Shown here: piece by piece, positions 55,200 to 64,000 of the stretch
Layout of the letters: each line of letters begins with the position of its first letter
How positions within the stretch are numbered: position 1 is the stretch's first letter
From: Vandiemenella viatica
Taxonomy: Eukaryota; Arthropoda; Insecta; Orthoptera; Morabidae
NCBI GenBank assembly: GCA_031002005.1
Contig: JARYHS010009186.1
Location: forward strand, 253,175,199 to 253,239,198
Length of the DNA stretch: 64,000 bases
Reading direction: 5' to 3'
Made by a program: the position numbers and the translations under genes
The notes under the pieces: model-generated
The model's database searches: none
Seen by the model: the letters and a program-made list of their open reading frames with translations, nothing else
What the model was told of the DNA's origin: nothing

Positions 55200-55600
55200 G
55201 GAGTGGGGATAGGAAGCGCCAGAGCATTCTGGTCGGGACGTAGCGTCCTGCGGGAGCAGAGAGAGTCACAAAGGTCCGGGCCGAGTCAACAGCAGGGCCT
55301 ACAAAGACGGCTCGCCCATTGTACGCTCCGCAGACTCGCTAATTGCACCCTCCGCCCTGGGACCGGTGGCTTTGTACGCTCTCGCGGACGACGCCTTTTC
55401 ATCAGGCCTTGATCACCGACAGAAAGAAGAGCCGGCCGCTTACGGGAACGCCCGCCAGAGCGTGTAAATAAGTGAAGTGCTCGGCGACAGCACGCGCCAC
55501 CGTCGAGTCCATACGGAGCATCCACACCTTCAACAACACTCTCGCCCAGGAGCGGTGAAACGCTAACCACTGATGTTTTACCTACACGACATGTGGGATT
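55200..55600. other. GC-rich segment, no gene assigned
   Basis: GC-rich, with CG-containing words (GGCTCGCCC, CTCTCGCGGACGACGCC) and open frames on both strands (55203-55412 +, 55286-55570 -) without recognised domains. It differs sharply in composition from its flanks. Confidence 0.3.
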
Positions 55601-55654
55601 TTCTACGATAGCTTTTTTTTTTTTTGCTTGTGTCTTTACGTCTAGTCGACGTCG

Positions 55655-55800
55655 AGGTCATTGAGGTTAGTCAAGGATTGGGGGAAAGGAAGGTGAAGGA
55701 ATGTGGAGAAACCATCCCAAAAATCGGATGGTCAGAATGGGGATTCAAACCTGCGTCCTCCCGCCAGAGCGTTCCAGCTCACCCCCCACGCTCGGTCTCA
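55655..55800 (-). mobile_element. tRNA-derived SINE (SINE-1, shortened)
   Basis: On the minus strand: GAGCGTGGGGGGTGAGCTGG (A-box region), GGGAGGACGCAGGTTTGAAT (B-box region), CCCATTCTGACCATCCGA, with the 3' half of the body shortened. Confidence 0.7.
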
Positions 55801-56159
55801 ATGATAGCCGTGATGTAGGTTTGTAACGGAGGTCACTTTGCGGATGTTGATGCTGATGCAGGTGTTCAATCTTTTTCAGTCTTGACATCCGGGTATGTTT
55901 TGCGGAAGAGGATGCGGATGTGGAAAAATAAATTTATTACTATTTAGATTTTAATATTTCATCAAAAATCAACTTAAAAGTAAGTATAAATTTACATATA
56001 ATACTGCTGTATTGACTTATCTTTGCCTCATCTTTCAACAACAAAAAACGTGGGATGATTTCACAACTGTATTAAATTATTTACATAATAACGCACGCGT
56101 CTGAAAACCAATGTTTGTCATATGAACATTGCGGAGTTCTTGGTTGGACTAACTCAAGG

Positions 56160-56358
56160 GAGGACGGCAGTTCGAATCCCCGTCCGGGCATCCAGATTTG
56201 GGTTTTCCATGGTTTCCCAAATCACTCCAGGCAAATGCCGGGATGCTTCCTTCAAAAGGCAATGGCCGAATTCCTTCCCATTCCTTGCCCTCATCCTTTC
56301 CCGTCTCTAAAGACCTCGCTGTTGAGAGACGTAAAGCAGTAAAAAAAAAAAAAAAAAA
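56160..56358 (+). mobile_element. 5'-truncated SINE-1 with 11-bp TSD
   Basis: Begins GGGAGGACGGCAGTTCGAAT, within the tRNA-like head, followed by the full body and an A-run of about 18. ACTAACTCAAG stands before the SINE (56149-56159) and after its tail (56359-56369). Truncation inside the head with an intact TSD indicates incomplete reverse transcription. Confidence 0.88.
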
Positions 56359-56474
56359 ACTAACTCAAGCACAAGGCTACGCCACCGCTTATCTCCGTGC
56401 TCGCTTTTTTTTTTCTTTTTTCTCTTTTTCTTCTTTTTTTGCTGATGACTATGCGCCTCATCGACGTCGGGGTT

Positions 56475-56680
56475 AATAGACCCGTGAAAGGATAGAAGCT
56501 AGTAACGGGAAGGAATTGGCTCATGGCATTTTAAAGGAAGCATCGGCTTACAGTGTTTTCGGGAAACCTTGGAAAACTCAAATCTGGATACCCGAATGGG
56601 GATTCGAACCTGCTTCGTCGCGAATGAGAGGCCAGAACGTTAACACACACACACCACGCTCGGTTCCGTACTCGCCACCC
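56475..56680 (-). mobile_element. tRNA-derived SINE (SINE-1)
   Basis: On the minus strand: CGAGCGTGGTGTGTGTGTGT, a microsatellite-altered A-box region, GGTTCGAATCCCCATTCGG, then a body shortened and mutated relative to the consensus. Confidence 0.75.
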
Positions 56681-56839
56681 GCCTTCACTCCTGGCGCATT
56701 CGCAGTCCAAATTGCAGGACCTACGATGATCCGATTTCCGATAAAGAACTCTTGATGGGCCGTGAAAGGGGTTACAGGACTACAAGTAGGACGTGTTGCA
56801 TGTTGTTGGACTCCCAGGCAACGAAAAAGGGTCCTTGCT

Positions 56840-56985
56840 GTGACAATTAAGTTTTTCCCGGCGTATGGTAGACAGGAATTCTTCACGGGTCTTCTGCCGG
56901 ATAAGATCTTTTAAACACGACGTTTCGGCAGTCACCTCCGCTGCTTTCATCTGGTGAGCTGTCATCGCGAAGTAGCTGCCGCGAT
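56840..56985 (-). repeat. retroposon 3'-type repeat (same as 1395 arms)
   Basis: TCTTCTGCCGGATAAGATCT, ACGACGTTTCGGCAGTCACC and CTTTCATCTGGTGAGCTGTC match the arms at 1395-1622 and the copy at 59500. Read on the minus strand, 'CACCAGATGAAAGC...GCCGAAACGTCG' resembles LINE 3' UTR text. Confidence 0.5.
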
Positions 56986-56999
56986 GGTTCGACGAATGT

Positions 57000-57347
57000 G
57001 TCCTGCCACGATTACGCGAAACGATTGAAAACCGAATAATGCGTGGCTGGAATGGGTACCGAGAGGTTCATACTGTGGCGGTGATAACCTTCATTCGCGA
57101 AGCCTAGAGTAACATGTACACCAGGACTTGTATGTCATCGGATATAATGATGCATGAAATCATACACCATTCCTAGAACCCAAACTACTGCATTTTCTAC
57201 CGACTGAACCGTGTCGTAACCGCAATATTGTGTGTTTAACTCGCGATACACTGTATATGATGCAATATATTTAACAACTTTGTAACATTGTTGTAGTATT
57301 TGTAAAATGATACTGTTGAAATAGTCTTTCCACCGGAAGCCTTTAAA
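57000..57347. other. no gene seen
   Basis: Unassigned sequence with no recognisable coding or repeat signal. Confidence 0.3.
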
Positions 57348-57751
57348 TCTAATATATAAAAATGAATGTTTGTTGGTTTGTTCGCCTTATCTGCGTTCCT
57401 ATACCATTTATCCGATTACGATAAAATTTCGGTGAGTTATCGTGTGCGTACCTGGGAAGGTTTCTGGCGAAAAAATATCCAAAAAAAAACCATCTCCTCT
57501 TCCCCTACACACCCCTCATTTTTTTCTAATGATCCCACAATTTTTGTCCCATTTTGATAGCAATTCGCACGCGTATGCTTCAAAACAAGGCGGTCTGAAA
57601 GCCGATTATTACATCATAACAAATCGAGGTAGTCGTAACCTAATATTGGAACATCACATAATACTGAGACAAAACAAGTATAAGGACAATTTTGCTAGCA
57701 TCCTGCAGGTTGTCAACCAACTTATTAAATATGTTTGTAAAAAAAAAGGAA

Positions 57752-57825
57752 AAGTGTTAGAATGCACGCCTGCCACGCGGGCGACTTGGGTTAGATTCCC
57801 AGACGATGTGTAGTAAACTGATGGG
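57752..57825 (+). other. tRNA-like module inside Helitron-like copy v
   Basis: AGTGTTAGAATGCACGCCTG and GCGGGCGACTTGGGTTAGAT then TCCC. The last part (TTGGGTTAGATTCCCA) resembles a T arm with B box; the A-box part is weak. Same orientation and relative position as in the other copies. Confidence 0.45.
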
Positions 57826-57954
57826 AATATGATTTGTTCGTGGTGATTGGAGCTCTTCATCCGGTCTTATATATATAACAGTAGCCGTGTGTGTCTGCAT
57901 ATTTCATTCCTTAGCCATCACTACTTGATCGCAGACCATTGATGTTTGTCCGTG

Positions 57955-59045
57955 GTAGTAGCATGTAGTTTCCCATCGTGCACAACGTTGGTGGAATGCC
58001 AGTAGCTGTGGGGGTGTGGGAGATAGGGGGGTTGAAAATGGTCGATCTGGGACCAGAAACACGTGTGTCCCTATATTTCTCTTTGCTGTGACAGCTACAT
58101 AGCGCAGACCAGCAGTGTTTGTGTGTGGTATTAGCGTCGAATCTCTCATTGACACCTTGGTTAGTAGCATATCGGTAGCTATGATGGTTGACATTGGTCG
58201 ACCTGGGACACTTTCATATTTCGACCAAAGTCCTGTGTGTCCCTATATTTCACTTTTCAGTCACAACTACCTATCGTAGATCACTGGTGTTTGTGAGTGG
58301 TAGTAGCACGGAGTCACCTATCGTGCACAACGTTGGCCGAATGCCGGTAGCTATGGGGATATGGGAGATATGGAGTTTGAAAGTGTTAGAACAGGGACAA
58401 TTTCGTATTTCAACCAAAGACATGTTTGTCCGTATATTTCACTTTGCTGCCACAACTACACCGGCGTTTGGGGGTAGTGTATGTGGTAGTGTCCCATCGT
58501 GCACTATGTTTGTTAGATGTCGGCAGCTATGGCGGTGTGGGAGATATGGTGGTTGAAAGTGGTCAACCTGGGGCATTTTCCTATTTCTACCAAAGACATG
58601 TGTGTCCCTATATTTCACCTTGCAGTTGACCACTGGCGTTTGGGTGCAATAGCCACCTCGAGTCTCCCATCGTGCACTATGGTGGTTAGATGTCGGATGC
58701 TGTGGGGATGTGGGAAATCTGGTGGTTGAAAATGGTCGATTTTGTTATTTCTACCAAAGACTTTTGTGTCCTTGTATTTCACTTTGCAAACACAACTACA
58801 TAACACATATTACTAGTGTTTGTCTGTTGCGTTAGTCACAAGTCTCCCATCGTGCACTATGGTGGTTAGATGTCGGTAGCCATGGGGGTGTGGGACGTAT
58901 GTTGCTTTAATGTGGTCAATCTAGGGCATTTTCCTATTTCGGCCAAAGACACGTGGGCTTCTATATTTCACTTTGCAGCCATAAATACCCTGCGCATATT
59001 ACTGGTGTATGAGTGCGGTATTATCCTCGAGTCTTCCATCGTGGT
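57955..59045 (+). repeat. ~178-bp 'type B' tandem repeat, about six units
   Basis: Unit anchors CCCATCGTGCACWAYGTTGG occur near 57976, 58320, 58494, 58668 and 58849, with a diverged unit near 58145 and a truncated one near 59036. Spacings are 174-181 bp. Each unit also has GGTAGCTATGGGGGTGTGGG, TGGTTGAAARTGGTCGA, ATTTCAACCAAAGACATG and TGTCCCTATATTTCACTTTG. Two such units lie inverted at 16.2-16.5 kb. Confidence 0.85.
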
Positions 59046-59138
59046 AGCTATCAATCAGAGTCCTTTACAAATACGAACCAAGTAATAGGCACCAGCTACT
59101 AATTATTTTTTTTTTTTTTTTTTTTTTTAAGTCTAGGT

Positions 59139-59481
59139 CAGTGTTTTCCAACCTTTTTTGGGTCAAGTCCCACTTTTAACATTTTTTTTTGCCCCCCATA
59201 CATAATTTTTAATAAAAAAATATTTTTCTAACATCAAATGAAACTATACCTAATAATTATTTACAGCACTGTTTTAAGAATTTGCTTTTTTGCTATATTT
59301 TGTACCTATAGCTAGCATTGCATTTAAATAACCCGAAGATAAAGCGGTAAAGTCGTATCAAGACAATTTCAAAATTGCCCCCCTAAAAAACCAAATTGCC
59401 CACCTAAAAAAACCAAATTGCCCCCCTAAAAAAACCAAATTGCCCCCCTGTGGGGCGTGGGCCCCACGTTGGGAAACACTG
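59139..59481. mobile_element. hAT MITE with perfect 8-bp TSD
   Basis: Ends CAGTGTTTTCCAACCTTTTT and, opposite strand, CAGTGTTTCCCAACGTGGGG. CAGTG(T/G)TTCCCAAC is a typical hAT terminus. GTCTAGGT is duplicated outside (59131-59138 and 59482-59489). Near the right end, four units of AAATTGCCCCCCTAAAAAACC (59383-59450) form a small tandem block. Non-coding, 343 bp. Confidence 0.92.
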
Positions 59482-59499
59482 GTCTAGGTGAATCGACCA

Positions 59500-59605
59500 A
59501 AAAATTTTCTTCGGTATTCTGCCTGGTAAGTTCTTCTGTCCACAACGTTTCGGCAGCAACCTCCGGTGCCTTCGTCAGGTGAGATGTCACAGCGAAGCTA
59601 CCACT
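59500..59605 (-). repeat. retroposon 3'-type repeat (same as 1395 arms)
   Basis: TTCGGTATTCTGCCTGGTAA, CACAACGTTTCGGCAGCAAC and GCCTTCGTCAGGTGAGATGT align with 56840-56985 and with the arms at 1395-1622. Confidence 0.55.
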
Positions 59606-60425
59606 GCGACAATACAGTACCGACTGGTAGGTGAATTGTCCAAAGTTTAGTTTTAGAACCCCTCACGGCGATGTTATTGCAAAGGTAAAATGACTTTATG
59701 TTTATGATCGAGTTTTTCAGGCAGTAAGCTGATTAGATTTCGTATTTCATCAAACATATTTCATTTACGCAAATTTTCAATGTAGACAGAAGTTCTATGG
59801 AAGACTGGAGAACAGAACTGCAATCAACAAGTGGACACACAGCCTGGTGGTGGAGGGATGAGAATTTAGATGTCGCGTGCTCGGTGAAGCCAGATGGACG
59901 GTGATGGCGATATAATGGCCGATGGGACACGGAGCTTTGTGGCGGCTACGCGTACAACAGCTGTCCGCAATAAAACCGCCCGCGGACTCTCACAATTGCG
60001 TTTAGGATTTAAGAAACAGATTGCGGCGGGCGGAGGGAAGACTTCTTTTTTATATATAAAGCATAAATTTCGCGCGGACGTCGCGAGCAAACACGCCTCC
60101 CCTGGCGAGTGATAATGAGAGTCGGGGCCATCAGTGGGCAGCCCCCGGCCGGGATAATAGACTGCGTACACACTGAATTTTCATTGTGGTCAGGGAGGGA
60201 AAAAACACAAACACACGCGGCGGAGCGGGGCGGGGGATAATCTCGGCTGGTTAAACCGTGAGCGATCAATCTGGAGGGAGCACAGCGGGGCGCATGCGTC
60301 AGATGACCACATGGCGCGCGGGACAGCTCACTCAGTAGCAACACGTGATACCTACTCTCAGGCCCGCGACTTCGTACAAGTCGACTCAGAATTCTATTCA
60401 TAGAACTGGGTATATAAAGCTGTAA
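59606..60425. other. no gene seen; CpG-rich patch 59880-60330
   Basis: From 59880 to 60330 the sequence is GC- and CpG-rich (GCGCGCGGGAC, CGCGGACGTCGCG, CGGCGGAGCGGGGCGG). Open frames on both strands carry no recognised domain. At 60362-60378 CCCGCGACTTCGTAC matches the 3' hairpin arm of the Helitron-like family on the minus strand, a likely end fragment. Confidence 0.35.
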
Positions 60426-60636
60426 GGGGGCGTCCATTAATTACGTGAGGTATTTTTCCGGAAATCCCTTCCGCGACGAGATTTGGTGAGATTTATCGGA
60501 TCTGTGACATGTGTGAGAGCTAGTTGGACCTCCCACCCCTATGACGACGTGAGATCTTGAAGTCAACACCTCCCTCCCCCCCCCCCACAGCTGGCCGACC
60601 TCGTTCTTTTTTAGACCTTTTTTTTATAGCTCTTCT
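60426..60636. mobile_element. MITE-2 half copy
   Basis: GGGGGCGTCCATTAATTACG then TGAGGTATTTTTCCGGAAAT, GAGATTTGGTGAGATTTATC, a C-run and TTTTTTAGACCTTTTTTTT match the left half of MITE-2 at 13711. The mirrored right half is absent. Confidence 0.7.
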
Positions 60637-60762
60637 GCTTTCCAATATCTGTGGGTCAGCCGAGCAGTGCAGATGTCTCCACACCCGAAGAAGACGGCGG
60701 AGCTAGTCGTCGAAATGTCGTGTTTTCACAACACAATCCGGCGGTACACCCGTGACGACTTC

Positions 60763-61018
60763 ATTGGATTTTTTTTTAATTGCATTCCTTCGGCTACGTA
60801 GGCCGTATAGCCAGCTCAACTTGATTATCATAAGTCTTTCAGTGTATCAATTTCTCCAGTACGGTATATTGTTCCTACTAAGTATGCACACATTGAATCT
60901 AAGGACGGACACGACATTCACAACACACAACATGTATAAGTGCCCTCGGCCGGACTCGAACCGGCACCCTTCGACACGTGGAGCTGGTATTCTAGCCCCT
61001 ACGCTACCGAGGCCGGCA
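60763..61018 (-). mobile_element. tRNA-derived SINE (SINE-2)
   Basis: On the minus strand: GCCGGCCTCGGTAGCGTAGG, GGTTCGAGTCCGGCCGAGGG, body ATGTCGTGTCCGTCC and CTCCAGTACGG (inverse), tail at the T-run 60769-60780. It is more diverged than the copies at 39 kb. No clear TSD. Confidence 0.85.
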
Positions 61019-61699
61019 TCCACTGAGCTACCAGACCGCTTATATTAAAGCTTTTACGAAACGTAGAAATATCAGTAAGTTCTGATAGTTGACGGACGTG
61101 GTCGATATGAGCTGGTATGTACTAAGTGAGACACGGGCCGACGGCAAACGTTTGGTTGTGCGCTGCGCTCGCTGAAGTACTGTGAGTGGAGACAATGGGA
61201 CTGGACTGCCGCCCTAACCAGCCGCGGGATGTTTTGTTCACCACCACAATGCCGCCCCCGGAACACTACCACCCCGCGTCTTGTTCAAAGCGCCACACTC
61301 ATACCGCTTCATATTGCATACACCGGTTCAACGAATCAATTTCTCAGATATTAAACGAAGGTTATTTTATAAATAAATATGGTCCGTATTTAATAGATCA
61401 GTGGAGCTCCCGAACGTTGTATTACTTGTTGGAGATCTTCATTCCACAAATGAGTAGCTGTTCAAAGGCAATACTATGTTTTTTGCTAGAAATTATTTTC
61501 TTGGCCAGAGATCACCATTCACATCAAAACTTCTGACATGAGATGGTTAAATTAGACTGTTCACATGAACAATTCATGTTTTCTTATTTTGTAAAATGTA
61601 TTATTGAGGTATATCGACAGCTTCTAATAAGAATATCTCAGTCGAAGACAAATCAGAACTCCATCTGAAACTGAGAACTTTATAGGTCCGTTGCATATT
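61019..61699. other. no gene seen
   Basis: The frame 61186-61536 (+) of 116 codons has no recognised domain. It overlaps a GC-richer stretch to 61280 and then AT-rich DNA, so it is not called. Confidence 0.3.
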
Positions 61700-62306
61700 C
61701 AGGGTGTCCAAAAATGAAAAGATAATCCTGCAACCGCAGATAGGTTTAATTTTAGTAAAAGCCTCACCATTTTCGAAATATAGGTTTTTTAAAATAAAAA
61801 ATAAAAAAAAGAGTTTGTTCAGTTTATTCTATGCCATTTCTAAAAATTAAGACTTTTTGAACCCTCTATTTAATTTAATTACGGATTTTGTTTTTTTAAC
61901 GTTAAAAAACCTGGAAAAAAATTAAATCATTATAATTATTTTTTTAGCGTATGTTTAAAATGCACAATGGTCTGTTTAGCAGATTGAAATACCATAAATC
62001 AACCATTTTAAAAGAAGTATAAAATAATTATACCATTTAAAAATTCTTATAAAGTTTTTTTAACGTTTTGACAAAAAATAACATTGTTTTAGATGATTCA
62101 AATATATTTGAGTAAGTTACAAAAGAAAACTGGGTTCAAAAAGTCTTAATTTGTCGAAATGGCATGGAATAAATTGAATCAAGCTCACTGTTTAGAAAAA
62201 CCATTTTTAAAAAATCTCGAAAATGGTGAGTCTTCACTAAAATAAAATTTTGTCATATAGTAGCACATGCGATTGCAGGTTTAATCTTTGAATCCTGGAG
62301 ACCCTG
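61700..62306. mobile_element. MITE with ~170-bp terminal inverted repeats
   Basis: The left end CAGGGTGTCCAAAAATGAAA and the right end (opposite strand) CAGGGTCTCCAGGATTCAAA are inverted. Matching continues through CCTGCAAYCGCA, CTCACCATTTTCGA, TTTATTCYATGCCATTTC and AATTAAGACTTTTTGAACCC. The centre is AT-rich and non-coding. CAGGGTGTCC ends occur in several Tc1/mariner-type MITEs; the TSD is not resolved. Confidence 0.7.
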
Positions 62307-62612
62307 TATAATGCCGCAACAGATCCTTTTTGTACCAAGCGGGGTCAGATCGTGAGTGCAGACCTGCTACAGTATTATTGTAGTCTCAATGTTGGTGCTC
62401 ACATCGATCAGAAAAATAATTTATATTTCACTCCATGAAATTTGGTAATGTTAATTGCCTGCCATCTGATGAACTTGGTATACATCGTTTTTCTTTCTAC
62501 TGTCTTCAGATTAAAACGGTAAAGTAATGTCTGACTATTGACGATGATATGAACAAACAGACATGATCTTGAACTTTTTTTTAAAACTTAAGGCTGACAG
62601 CTTGTCGAAACG

Positions 62613-62815
62613 TCATGAGAGGAGGGTAAGGATCGGGAGGAGGAACGAGAATAAGTTGAGTCATGTCCTCTAGAAGTGACTATCCCGATATTCGCCTAAA
62701 GTGATTTCTGGAAACAATGGAGAAACTAAATTTGGATGGTCGGACGGTGACTCGACCCTGCAACCTCCCGAATGCGAGTCTACAATGTTACCTCTTCCCG
62801 ACGACGCTCGGTTAC
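62613..62815 (-). mobile_element. tRNA-derived SINE (SINE-1, divergent)
   Basis: On the minus strand: CGAGCGTCGTCGGGAAGAGG, ACTCGCATTCGGGAGGTTGC, then GTCCGACCATCCAAATTTAG and CACTTTAGGCGAATATCGGG. All family words are present with many substitutions, marking an old copy. Confidence 0.75.
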
Positions 62816-62819
62816 TCGG

Positions 62820-63153
62820 AAACATCAAGAGGAAAAAAAATACTTTCGACGGTCCAAGTGGTGCAGAAAAGTTCACGAAAGCAACGGTGAAGTCGAATAT
62901 GTGAAAGGCTTCTTCTTCCTTGGTACTCATGTCCCGCACAGCCCATATTTTGGACAGGAAATGACGTTTCGAATTGCTTTGGTAGCGGCTTAATACTATG
63001 CTTGAATAATATCTCGAAAAGTAAAGATATTGAAATAAAATTCCGAACAGTATGTGACATCGTGTTTTCAATCACCAACTGTTTTATTGCGAACGTTGGA
63101 CGCTTAAGAAATTTGATCTAGGGAGTCGCTAAGACTTACAGCACCGCATATAT
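62820..63153. other. no gene seen
   Basis: Unassigned. Overlapping frames on both strands lack recognised domains. Confidence 0.3.
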
Positions 63154-63505
63154 CGGAGTTTCTCAAAGTGGAGTACGCGAATTCCTGGGAGTTATCCGAC
63201 TGAACGTAGGGGGTTCGCGACAAGATTTACGTTATGGCGGCTGACTGGGTATCTCCAGAGTGCAACACGCAACATTGTGAACTGAGATCGAAAATGAGCA
63301 AAATTGATCCTAAAATCGATTCAACCTACGACAATAAACAAACCCATCCATCTAATTAATTAATAACATACTGGTCTTTGTGACTGTATTACTTTTTTTA
63401 GACAAACATCCTTTTTTTAAAAATAAAAAGCCATTTTTAAGGGGGCTCGCCATTGTTTCGGAAATTTAATAGGGGTACGTAGAGCTATGAATTTGAGAAA
63501 CCCTG
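63154..63505. mobile_element. hAT-like MITE (TIRs only)
   Basis: CGGAGTTTCTCAAAGTGGAG, TACGCG at the left and, opposite strand, CAGGGTTTCTCAAATTCATA at the right resemble a hAT terminus pair (CAGGGTTTCTCAAA). GGGGTACG/CGTACCCC words lie just inside both ends. No exact 8-bp duplication was found, so the call rests on the termini. Confidence 0.55.
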
Positions 63506-63530
63506 CGCCATTCAGCAACGCCGTTCTATA

Positions 63531-64000
63531 CCCATGGCCAAATGTATTGAGCACCCTAGGTAACGTTGGTTGTTTTGAAAAATAATAAATTTAAATAAAT
63601 AGAAACAATTTGTATGAATGTATATTGTTTATTAATAACAAAAAATAAATATTTAGTGGGCCCACCTTTAGCCCTTATTACAGCAGAAATTCGTTTTGGT
63701 AGAGAGTACACTAGCTTTTTACATTCGTCAGCACTTATGGCGTTCCACTCGAGGTGCCGGGGGTCTTTTAACTCTTCTTTTGACTTAATTGAGTGCCGCC
63801 TGATTTTGCGCTTCAATAAACCCCATAAATGTTCTATGGGATTCAGGTCCGGTGACTGGGCAGGCCAGTCCAGGAGCTCGATGTTATTTTCCCGAAACCA
63901 AGTCATTGTGCAGACAGATTTATGGCAGGTTGCATTATCTTGCTGGAATTTAACGCCGTCTATGATTGTATCGCCAAAAAGAGTTGTAAAAGAGGGCAGT
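63531..64000 (-). mobile_element. Tc1-like element, 3' part, runs off right edge
   Basis: CCCATGGCCAAATGTATTGA, GCACCCT follows a TA at 63529-63530, as expected of a Tc1 terminus inserted at TA. The transposase C-terminus lies directly inside. The other TIR would be beyond base 64000. Confidence 0.8.
63556..63999 (-). CDS. Tc1-like transposase, C-terminal part (partial at window edge)
   Basis: The frame is open from the window edge (LPSFTTLFGDTIIDGVKF) to a stop at 63556. The second catalytic Asp is in FQQDNATCHKS and the final Glu in SPDLNPIEHLWG, with 34 residues between, so this is a DD34E enzyme. RISAVIRAKGGPTKY matches the usual Tc1 C-terminus, after which about 30 AT-rich codons lead to the stop. 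The visible 148 codons contain no disruption, unlike all other transposases in this window. Whether the N-terminal half is intact cannot be seen. Confidence 0.88.
   Translation of the reverse strand: MPSFTTLFGDTIIDGVKFQQDNATCHKSVCTMTWFRENNIELLDWPAQSPDLNPIEHLWGLLKRKIRRHSIKSKEELKDPRHLEWNAISADECKKLVYSLPKRISAVIRAKGGPTKYLFFVINKQYTFIQIVSIYLNLLFFKTTNVT

Larger units (their letters stand above)
57348..59100 (+). mobile_element. Helitron-like element, copy v, with ~178-bp tandem array
   Basis: Starts TCTAATATATAAAAATGAAT and GTTTGTTGG, has one 'type A' unit (57500-57600), a tRNA-like module (57752-57825) and then about six 'type B' tandem units. It ends ACGAACCAAGTAATAGGCAC, CAGCTACT at 59100. The 5' end matches copies i and iii. 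The 3' end looks like a degenerate form of ACGAAGTCGCGGG...CTAGT: the hairpin is lost and the pentamer is CTACT. Non-autonomous. Confidence 0.6.

Noticed and set aside
59866..60437. Minus-strand genes of 101 and 142 codons
   Set aside because: They overlap each other in different frames within a CpG-rich patch and match no known protein pattern.
61186..61536. 116-codon plus-strand ORF as a gene
   Set aside because: No domain, no supporting signals, and composition changes abruptly in its middle.
1..64000. A host protein-coding gene with introns
   Set aside because: No run of exon-like frames with a recognisable non-transposon domain was found. Short conserved exons could still have been missed by eye.

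Overview
This is arthropod nuclear DNA, most likely from an insect with a large, repeat-filled genome. The SINE families, the Tc1/mariner, hAT, PIF/Harbinger and Helitron elements and the Jockey/CR1-type LINE fragments all point that way, and a polyneopteran is a plausible guess that the sequence cannot prove. I found no convincing host gene, no real tRNA or rRNA gene and nothing prokaryotic. Nearly every recognisable protein fragment comes from a transposable element, and almost all are broken.

Layout. 0-8 kb: a decayed Tc1 transposase at the left edge, a SINE, a PIF/Harbinger element, an inverted Helitron-like element, a hAT transposase fragment, and an LTR-like repeat whose inverted partner lies at 38.3-39.0 kb. 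8-18 kb: SINEs, a long-TIR MITE, a dense cluster of G-run/C-run palindromic MITEs (13.3-15.6 kb) and Helitron-derived tandem repeats (16.2-17.4 kb). 18.5-27.8 kb: the most layered part. LINE 3' ends and a hAT family (hAT-A) come first, then a four-level nest: LINE-C is interrupted by LINE-B, which is interrupted by a 2.6-kb hAT element with an 8-bp TSD, which holds a Helitron-like element. 29.7-32.3 kb: a GC-rich, frameshifted non-LTR ORF1 (Gag) with two CCHC zinc-knuckle arrays. 33.9-34.6 kb: a LINE 3' end on a GATA tail. 35.5-37.5 kb: a 19-bp minisatellite of roughly 100 units whose frames are mostly open. 39-44 kb: two SINEs, one split by a 3,968-bp LTR retrotransposon with near-identical LTRs and one long coiled-coil Gag-like ORF. 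45.3-49.8 kb: a hAT-A copy with a perfect TSD, a LINE end, and a Helitron-like element carrying a 922-bp TRIM. 51.6 kb: a tiny hAT MITE built from GGTCTT hexamers. 53.2-55.2 kb: LINE-C interrupted by a complete but dead mariner. 55.6-64 kb: SINEs, a Helitron-like element with a ~178-bp tandem array, further MITEs and a Tc1 element running off the right edge.

How it fits together: the non-autonomous elements would depend on enzymes encoded elsewhere (LINE reverse transcriptase for SINEs, hAT transposase for the hAT MITEs, Rep/helicase for the Helitron-like family, Pol for the LTR element and TRIM). The target-site duplications give a relative order of insertion. The most unusual pattern is that four members of the Helitron-like family each carry a tRNA-like A-box/B-box module in the same orientation, and several carry internal tandem arrays.
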